This document shows positions 58,201 to 64,000 of a DNA stretch of 64,000 nt, in pieces. A program made the translations under genes and the position numbers. Source of the stretch: Branchiostoma floridae (taxonomy: Eukaryota > Chordata > Leptocardii > Amphioxiformes > Branchiostomatidae); contig NC_049983.1 of assembly GCF_000003815.2 (NCBI RefSeq), forward strand, positions 3,604,706-3,668,705, in the 5' to 3' direction. How positions within the stretch are numbered: the stretch's first letter is position 1; the number at the start of each line of letters is the position of its first letter. Below the pieces are notes generated by a model. The model was not told where the DNA came from. It saw nothing but the letters and a program-made list of their open reading frames with translations, and searched no databases.

Positions 58201-61200
58201 CGGCCACAAAGTTGCCTAAAAATTCAATAAATCGATGAATACATCTGGTGTAGTTGTAGATTATCATGAACCCTAAAGCAAGGAAAGTGCAGCCCAAAGC
58301 TTTACCCTTTTGTTTCTTACCTCCAAATGAATACTCCCAAACCTGCGAGAAGCAACAAAGAGAGCAACACAGCAACAACTCCTCCTACTATGGCTGGTAT
58401 CGAGCTGGATGACGATGGACATTTTTGGTCTGAAAATAGCAATAAATCCCCCAAATAGATAAAGGGATGCAATATATAATCAATATGTTTGTGCATGCCA
58501 AAATCTAGATGAAGTCCTCTGCACAGATGTTAAATTTCACTTCATTTGCTTTTACGATTTGAATACAGTAGCCCAAGATATATTTGAATTTGGTGAGATG
58601 CAAATGAAAGATGAAAATGATAAGACAGATAGAATTAGTTTTAGGCCTTTATCAAGAAAAAAAATCCTCACTCTATCTTTATAGCAAATTTCAGGTCACA
58701 CCCGCCCTAAAAATGAGCTCGAGGTCTATCGATGGCAGAAGAAAGATGACAAACGCGATCAAAAGCAATGCATTCCCTCCCATACCAAAGGTATGAAGTG
58801 AAATCTAATAATGACTGAAAAATTATAAGAAAGAAAACAACAAATATACTGATGAAAATCCTGGCTTCCGAGTCGTTTGCACATGTGCAGTTGAATCCTC
58901 CGATGACGTTGTAACATCGGCCCGGGTCGCACGGGTTGTTTGCACAGTTGTCAATCACGTTACGGCAGAGGTAACCGTGGTACCCCACCTTACAGGTACA
59001 CTCGTACGACCCCACCAGGTTTCTACACGTCCCGGTAACGCAGTTTTGCGTAAGGCTGTAAAAGAGACGTACATGTATTTTGAACTGCCTAAGTGTCCGA
59101 CCTTGCTTCTGAAGGCAGGAACACTGGACTGTTGTTAGTCAGGCCTGTGTGTCACTGGTTATAGTTGTTAAAAATCCAAACAATTTTGCCATTTTATCTA
59201 CTGCCATCAAAGATGCCAGACAATTTGTCTGGGGCATTTTTCGTGCGTGCATAAACTTTTAATAGATTCGTCTTTTTCTGATATGCACTGTTTTCAGACT
59301 AAATCAAACACAACATTAAAGACAAGATTAATAAACCTATCACTTTGTTTTACCTGCACTCGTCTATGTCATCTTCACAGCTCACACCCGAGGAGCCTCG
59401 AGGACAGGTGCAGTTCCTACCGGAGATGCTAGGGGTCGCCGAGGTTCCCTCAATGCAGGTGCCACCAAGATGACATGGGAAGCTGTAGCAGTTTCGCTCA
59501 GTGTCACAATTCTTTCCTAAAGAAAGTAGAATGCAATTGTAAGGTTAAACAATAAAGAGACATATCTCAGAAACTCAGGACACTTTTTTACATTGAATTT
59601 CACTTTCTTACGCACTTAGGTAAGTGTCCTGTGTGTCATGAGCGACATTCCATATCATGGGCCTCGTCATCTTTTATCAGCATTTGGGGAAGATTTTGCA
59701 GTTAAGAAATGTATATACAGTATAACGTTATCGACATTTCATCACTCTTGGCGCAGTTTTGTACCCTTCTCAGCACCGTCATACCTTGTGCATGTTCCCC
59801 AGTCTGATGATCCACTGGGTTAAATGCATTAAGTAACATAGTTTCCTCGGATATCGTCAGACAGGGTTCGCGACAAGGCCTGGACACGGCTGCAAAATTG
59901 TTTCCTGTTAAGTTTTTATTTCTAGGAATATCTATGTTGCCTCAAAATCTAGGGGCTCTTTTTCTTTCATGTAAGGACCCTATCTGCTAAAGTCTCAACA
60001 TGGCCTGGGCGTAAAGTTTTTTGCGTTCTGCTATAAATGTTGAAAATACAATCCTCTGACCTTTTTTAAAGGTAGACGGAGTACAGAGGACGTATGCAGG
60101 TGATAAGAAAGGCTTTCTTATAGCGAACCCTCAGTGTCTGCACATTCAGAAGTTCCTAGCTCTATTTTCATGTATTTCGCGATTTCCTTTTTAAGTAAGA
60201 TATGTATTCCGCATGAAATGACTAGTTTTCAGGAATTTCTGTCCTACAGCTGGAAAATAAAAGAAAAGATTACAAAATGTTGAATGAATAACGTGAGTAC
60301 AAAATAATTTCTATCACGTACCTATAAAAATACGTCATAGGACTTTTCAGAACCAAGCTGCCAGAATCTGTACAAACAGCTACAGCAGGGAGGCTAGTGT
60401 TACCAAAATGAAATCATGGATGTCACTTGAAAACAGAAGGAAAATACCCAAACTTTGCATGATGTGCAAATGACCAGTAAACCGGTGGACGTACCGACTG
60501 ATAAGTATCTAATATCAGCTAAAAAAAAAGAAGAACGAGGAATAGTCATGCCTTCAACTATCAGAGTTACCAACCTAGGATTGATGTGTTCAAAAATCCT
60601 TCTTTTTTTCCATCCAGAACTGTTGTAGAGCGGAATTTGTTATCACCAAGCACAGTTGGGGCATCTTCTCTGGATAGTTTTAAAGAAGACTTGCAGACAG
60701 ATGTGCATAAGTTAGGTGTGACGGGTCGTTTAGTGTAATATAACCAGCTGCTGTCGCGCCGCGTGCCTGCGAAGCTGGTGTGTTACGCCGACGGGCGGTT
60801 ATACCGGCTAAATAAACTTAGATACAAATGCAGATTCAGTAATGTTGTATTACTTGGCCCGACTCTTGTCTGTATCAAACAGCGACCCTGCCATCTGTCC
60901 TTCTACCTACGGTAGCGCTGGTCAGCCGTTAACCCTATGCAGACTGGGCTTTTTGGCTCATTCGACCCCCCTTCGTATTTTCAAAACGGCTTACTGTACG
61001 ATCACCAAATTTGCAGGGTGGTTTGTACTCATCAAGTTTTACAATTCCTGAAATTTGTATATCATTATGACGTAATATGACGTAATTATAACGTCATTAA
61101 TTGATATTTTTGGCTAAAACGGAGAATTCCCATAATACCTAGATATCTCACTCAAAAAGTTACCAATAATGGTTTCTTATTAATATTTAAGTGTTATTAG

Positions 61201-63639
61201 ACTTCTGTTGACAAATGCCGACGCAACGACGTCAAAATGACGTCATAGAATGACGTCATCTGTAGTTTAGCTATCCGCCATCTTGGATTATCAACCTTAA
61301 ATTTTTCAAGATACATTTTTTTCAATATATAATGATAAAAGCCCATGGAAATGGATTAAAACGTTCACATGAATGTTTTCTGTAAGAAAATACCACGTAG
61401 TGATGAAATCTGAGTGAAAATAAGCTTGTTATACTTTAAATCATGATATTGTAGGCCATCTTGGATTTTGACCAATTACGTCATCTCATTAGCATAATTT
61501 ATGAATATTTAATTATAAATGTTCAACTAAGATGTGTCAGATATTAAAGATATATGAAAAGTAGTTTAGTTTAGAAAGAAAATCTGAAAATCCCATTGTT
61601 TAAACCAAAATTAGTGATTTTTGTAAAATTTGCCTTTCAGAAACCCGTTGCCATGGCAACACGAAAAATCATAAACTTACCCAATTTTTTTTAAATTGTC
61701 GCCAACAATATTTTAGGATAACTCACAAAGTTTGCTTGTTCTAGCACAAGCCGTTTGGGAGATATAGGAGGTGAAAGTTGGCGCAGGCACTTTTACCCCC
61801 CCCCCCTCCCCCCAGTCTGGATAGGGTTAACAACCAATCAAGTCTCCGCAAACGACGAAGAGACAACGTGATTGGTTGAAAGCTTTCCACCCAACAAACA
61901 GTGGAGTATCTGATTGGCTGGCGGCTGTTCAGGCTGAGCTGAGGCAATGATTAGGATGGATCGTAGACCAGTTTATTGCGGGCCGTTTCTCTTAATATAC
62001 AAACACGACAGGCCTTGGCATAAGAGGAAGGATTGTGTGGGATATAATATAAGTGAGACTAACCCTTGTATTGCTCAGGACACTGGCATCTGTAGGCATT
62101 CTCCATGTTAATACAGGTCCCTCCGTTTTGACACGGGTTTGATTGACACTCGTCGATGTCGATACAGACGAGCGGGTCGGCCCCGGGTGTCTGTTCGTTC
62201 CACCCCGGTTTGCACTCACACACGCCCAGGTTACACACCTGTCCCACACCGGTACACTCCTTAGACAGGCAGGTGTCGAGCTCGTGGCACTGGTCAAAGG
62301 TGGTGTCCCTGTGGCATATGCGTCAGACACAGGCGTTTTATCTTTCGAGCTGTACTCTAGATAAAGAGCTTGTCATTCACTACTGAACAATGTAAACATT
62401 CAGCACAATATCAACATACTGCTTCTATTTGTGTCAAACAGTGTATACAGGCTATATAAAGCAAAGTAGTAACATAATACTATTATTACTGTCAGTCAGT
62501 GTACTATACAGACTATACATAGTACAGTATAGTAACATAAACGATTTAAAAAACGACGATTAATCCCAACTGAGCACAGCACTAATATACAGTACACAAA
62601 ATCACTTTTCAAGGGATTGTTATAATACTATATGCTATCTTTTGACATTAATTTCTCTCATTTTGAGTTCATTATTCAACATATCATATTGAAGACTTAA
62701 ATGCGCTTCTTTTATTGAATGGCAAAACAATGATCGCCTTTAGGAGTCGGTTCATGCTCTCACCTGCTCTCAATGGTCGCAGTCTTAAAGTCGATCTGAT
62801 GGGCGGTTTCTTCAACACTGCTGTAGGAGACAAAACGGAATTCTTCTAGGCAGCCTCTCAGAGACTCTGTTACTTCTATGTACTGTTTGGCGTCGGTTGT
62901 CAGGTCGTCGGCGGGGTTCTTAAAGCCGCCGACATATAAGGAGTTCACGCTGAGTGAATGAGCCGCATCCGCTCCCTGTCCTGTGCAGTACCAAACGACA
63001 GAAACCATGATGGCATCTCTCTGTTAGTTCACGACATTAGCATAGCTAGCGATATATCTTGCATTGTTCAAGGGCAACTTTTACCACTTAAATTCTCGTA
63101 TGAATCCTGGGTTTAAATTACCTTCATAACGCTAGTGCTAGTTATAGGACGTAGTCTGCAAATAGTATCGAGATCTTCTGTAATCCCACAAGACACAAAA
63201 AAATAGATATGAAATATAATCATTATTGTTAGAACATAGTTGTGTTGTGTGAGATTTCACCTTGGAAAGTGACCAGGCCGATGATGTTGCCTGCGCGGTC
63301 CTTCATGGTGGCGGTGTTGGCGTCACGTTCGATGAACAGCTCCTGCTCCTGTCCGTCGTTAAATGAATTGGTAGACACGTAGCTTTGATCCGCGCCGCTT
63401 CCCTGAAGTAGTAAAGAGGACATTCAGAATGATATGCTTAATGCTGTAGGAGATGTCGCGACAAGTTTATGCAAGTTGCAAGATTCAGATTGCTAATATA
63501 ATTAATGTTATAGTACAGAGCATATGTACTATCATAAACACATACCTTAGTGTTAAGTCTCAATACAGCTTTTCCATCCTTGAGATAAACCACTAACCAG
63601 GCGGGGCCTCCAAAGTACAAGAGAAGACCGTTCTTGGCC
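49952..63639 (-). CDS. Receptor tyrosine kinase with LamG and EGF ectodomain (17 exons, 5' incomplete)
   Basis: Exons on the minus strand: 63639-63546, 63402-63261, 62980-62764, 62308-62064, 59516-59354, 59055-58850, 58429-58321, 58059-57990, 56291-56093, 55819-55709, 55009-54810, 53388-53275, 53108-53038, 52942-52902, 52672-52576, 51067-50968, 50035-49952. Every junction is GT-AG and keeps phase, giving 2263 nt = one base plus 753 codons and TAG. Order of domains: laminin G, about five EGF-like units, transmembrane helix, juxtamembrane, complete tyrosine kinase, short acidic tail. Kinase motifs: [52 protein letters not shown] and [10 protein letters not shown] recall the TIE family, whose ectodomain is different. 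It should signal from the plasma membrane through autophosphorylation. The first codons lie beyond 64000. Confidence 0.92.
50290..50810. repeat. Dispersed repeat in the last RTK intron
   Basis: GCTCCTGCAGTTCCAGAGCA and CTGGGGGCCAAAACCTAC at about 50445-50490 match 42330-42380 (right arm) and, more weakly, 24270-24330 (left arm). An open frame here (50574-50795) has no domain; I treat it as part of the repeat. Confidence 0.45.
51321..52239 (+). mobile_element. piggyBac-like MITE, copy 2, in RTK intron
   Basis: Full-length, 919 bp, bounded by TTAA. Left end TTAACCCTATCCAGACGGGG; right end GGTCCGGATAGGGTTAA. Internal landmarks: TTGCCATGGCAACGGG and clusters of TTACGTCA/GACGTCA. TTAA target sites with CCC...GGG ends are the signature of piggyBac-type elements. 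No transposase frame, so non-autonomous. Confidence 0.88.
53885..54556 (+). mobile_element. piggyBac-like MITE, copy 3 (internally deleted), in RTK intron
   Basis: 672 bp. Left end TTAACCCTATCCATACTGGG; right end CAGTCTGGATAGGGTTAA. It lacks the central CRE-like block present in the longer copies. Confidence 0.88.
55222..55291. repeat. (TA)n microsatellite in RTK intron
   Basis: About 70 bases of alternating TA in the intron between the hinge and helix C exons. Confidence 0.9.
56647..57569. mobile_element. MITE family 2, copy 2, in RTK juxtamembrane intron (inverted)
   Basis: Reverse-complement copy of 48956-49887, 923 bp. Ends are CTCGTTCTCATTTTAATGTC and ATTTCAATGAGAACGAG. The 32-bp palindrome is conserved exactly at 57372-57403, and the AACAAACGTTACC motifs at about 57028 and 57212 are also present. 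Confidence 0.85.
57700..57954 (-). pseudogene. LINE C-terminal zinc-knuckle-like fragment
   Basis: On the minus strand: [20 protein letters not shown] and [15 protein letters not shown]. This is the CxxC...DExHF...C pattern found near the C-terminus of many LINE ORF2 proteins. About 84 residues, isolated inside an RTK intron. Confidence 0.6.
58321..58429 (-). other. Transmembrane exon of the RTK
   Basis: Encodes [16 protein letters not shown] followed by [19 protein letters not shown] and a split Arg codon. This is a single-pass helix of about 24 residues. The next exon begins RRNKARQ, a positively charged stop-transfer sequence, which sets the kinase on the cytoplasmic side. Confidence 0.93.
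59517..60329. other. Intron of the RTK; nothing recognised
   Basis: No exon-like segment with splice borders and an open phase was found on the minus strand here. No clear repeat. Confidence 0.4.
60330..60840 (+). pseudogene. LINE 3' end (ORF2 C-terminus and tail), CR1/L2-like
   Basis: Broken plus-strand remnants: [18 protein letters not shown] (about 60360), [15 protein letters not shown], and the nucleotide block TTGGGGCATCTTCTCTGGA (about 60657; peptide like [13 protein letters not shown]). The tail follows (GTAATATAACCAGC, GCTGGTGTGTTACG, GGCTAAATAAACTTAG). Same tail as at 19855-20095. Antisense within an RTK intron. Confidence 0.7.
60929..61830 (-). mobile_element. piggyBac-like MITE, copy 4, in RTK intron (inverted)
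   Basis: 902 bp bounded by TTAA. Left end TTAACCCTATGCAGACTGGG, right end CCCAGTCTGGATAGGGTTAA preceded by a C run. Orientation is opposite to the other three copies. Contains two TGACGTCA sites close together at about 61239-61258. Confidence 0.88.
61831..62063. other. Intron of the RTK
   Basis: Short stretch with several CCAAT/ATTGG motifs (about 61834-61922). Otherwise nothing seen. Confidence 0.35.
62764..63639 (-). other. Laminin G domain exons of the RTK
   Basis: Three exons. [20 protein letters not shown] with [11 protein letters not shown] is the classic beginning of a LamG sandwich. The middle exon encodes [14 protein letters not shown] and [10 protein letters not shown]. The last has [14 protein letters not shown] and ends with GCLEEFRF, the usual LamG C-terminal Cys region. 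LamG domains bind heparan sulphate, laminin-type ligands or calcium-dependent partners. Additional LamG or EGF units could lie upstream of the window. Confidence 0.85.
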
Positions 63640-64000
63640 CTGGGGATCAGATGTAAAAAAAAAAAAACTTATTTCCTGCGCCAAATACGTGATAACTGTG
63701 TTAGTGAGGTGGTAACGTCACTGCCGTGACATAGGTGTCAATGGTCACGTAATCTCTGTTTCTTCCATCATGCCTTTTTTTATGGCGTGATTGTGTAAGC
63801 ACAGTGTGGAATAAAGCTCCCTTTGGATCGAGTTACATCGTGCCTTTGATTCTCTCAGAAGTAGCTTCCTGATCAGCAATGACGTTGAACAACATAGAAT
63901 ATGTTGGAGAAACACAAGAATGTACATTAGAATTATTTAAAAAAAACAGAATAAATGAAAGGAATAGAGAAACGAGAAGAAAGAAGGGTAGCAAAGAAGC
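63640..64000. other. RTK intron at window edge
   Basis: The LamG exon at 63546-63639 begins in phase 2, so at least one further upstream exon exists. I see no exon-like segment between 63640 and the end of the window. Confidence 0.5.

Larger units (their letters stand above)
58850..62308 (-). other. EGF-like repeat exons of the RTK
   Basis: Three exons (62308-62064, 59516-59354, 59055-58850). Units: a degenerate one ([12 protein letters not shown] to CECKPGW); a calcium-binding type ([16 protein letters not shown] to [12 protein letters not shown]); [12 protein letters not shown] to [12 protein letters not shown]; a second calcium-binding type (DDIDECSLTQNC to [12 protein letters not shown]); and [12 protein letters not shown] to CTCAND. 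Exon borders fall inside units, so the domains share Cys residues across junctions. Confidence 0.88.

Noticed and set aside
49952-63639. Two adjacent genes (an EGF/LamG protein and a kinase)
   Set aside because: The exon carrying the last EGF Cys joins in phase to the transmembrane exon, and that to the juxtamembrane and kinase exons, without any intervening stop or start.

Overview
This is a chordate-type invertebrate genome window. Amphioxus (Branchiostoma) is my best guess, for these reasons: multi-exon genes with GT-AG introns; abundant decayed LINEs, SINE-like and MITE-like elements; secreted WxxW-domain and extracellular-LRR proteins of kinds expanded in lancelets; and a LamG/EGF receptor tyrosine kinase. 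There are no prokaryotic gene structures. A run of 100 Ns at 16499-16598 is an assembly gap.

Layout. (1) 1-480 (+) is the last exon of an unrecognised gene, followed by its 3' UTR and an AATAAA at 1018. (2) 3.2-6.1 kb is intergenic, with a foldback element and a 25-bp minisatellite whose every unit holds the 12-bp palindrome GGGCGATCGCCC. (3) 6783-15380 (-) is a six-exon gene that I could assemble in frame into a complete 275-residue secreted protein: signal peptide, small Cys-rich module, two WxxW domains. One of its introns is filled by a 162-bp tandem array that repeats an exon's 3' splice site and carries about 30 TGAGTCA (AP-1-type) sites; another holds a dead LINE. (4) About 20.5-46.0 kb is a giant inverted duplication with arms of 11-12 kb around a 1.95-kb spacer. 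Each arm carries one intact, essentially intronless LRR transmembrane receptor gene. The two are divergent: 26539-30060 on - and 36775-40383 on +. The same SINE, a candidate 5' exon and an outer LINE lie mirrored in both arms. (5) 46-49.9 kb is intergenic with a LINE scrap and a 0.93-kb MITE. (6) 49952-63639 (-) is the 3' part (17 exons, 753 residues, all intron phases consistent) of a receptor tyrosine kinase with LamG and EGF-like repeats outside and a TIE-like kinase inside. Its 5' end lies beyond the window.

The most striking content is the receptor pair. Both cytoplasmic tails combine YxEI tyrosine motifs, RPLPxLP class I SH3 ligands and 12-13 tandem copies of a 28-residue unit, most of which contain RRASLP or a close variant (PKA-type RRxS and 14-3-3-type RxxSxP). 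The repeat arrays have diverged as blocks between the two arms, so they were homogenised separately after the duplication.

The RTK introns and 3' end are loaded with two non-autonomous DNA-transposon families. One is flanked by TTAA with CCCTATCC ends (piggyBac-like) and carries CRE-like TGACGTCA motifs. The other carries repeated GTAAC-N4-GTTAC palindromes. One copy of the second family starts 64 bp after the RTK stop codon.
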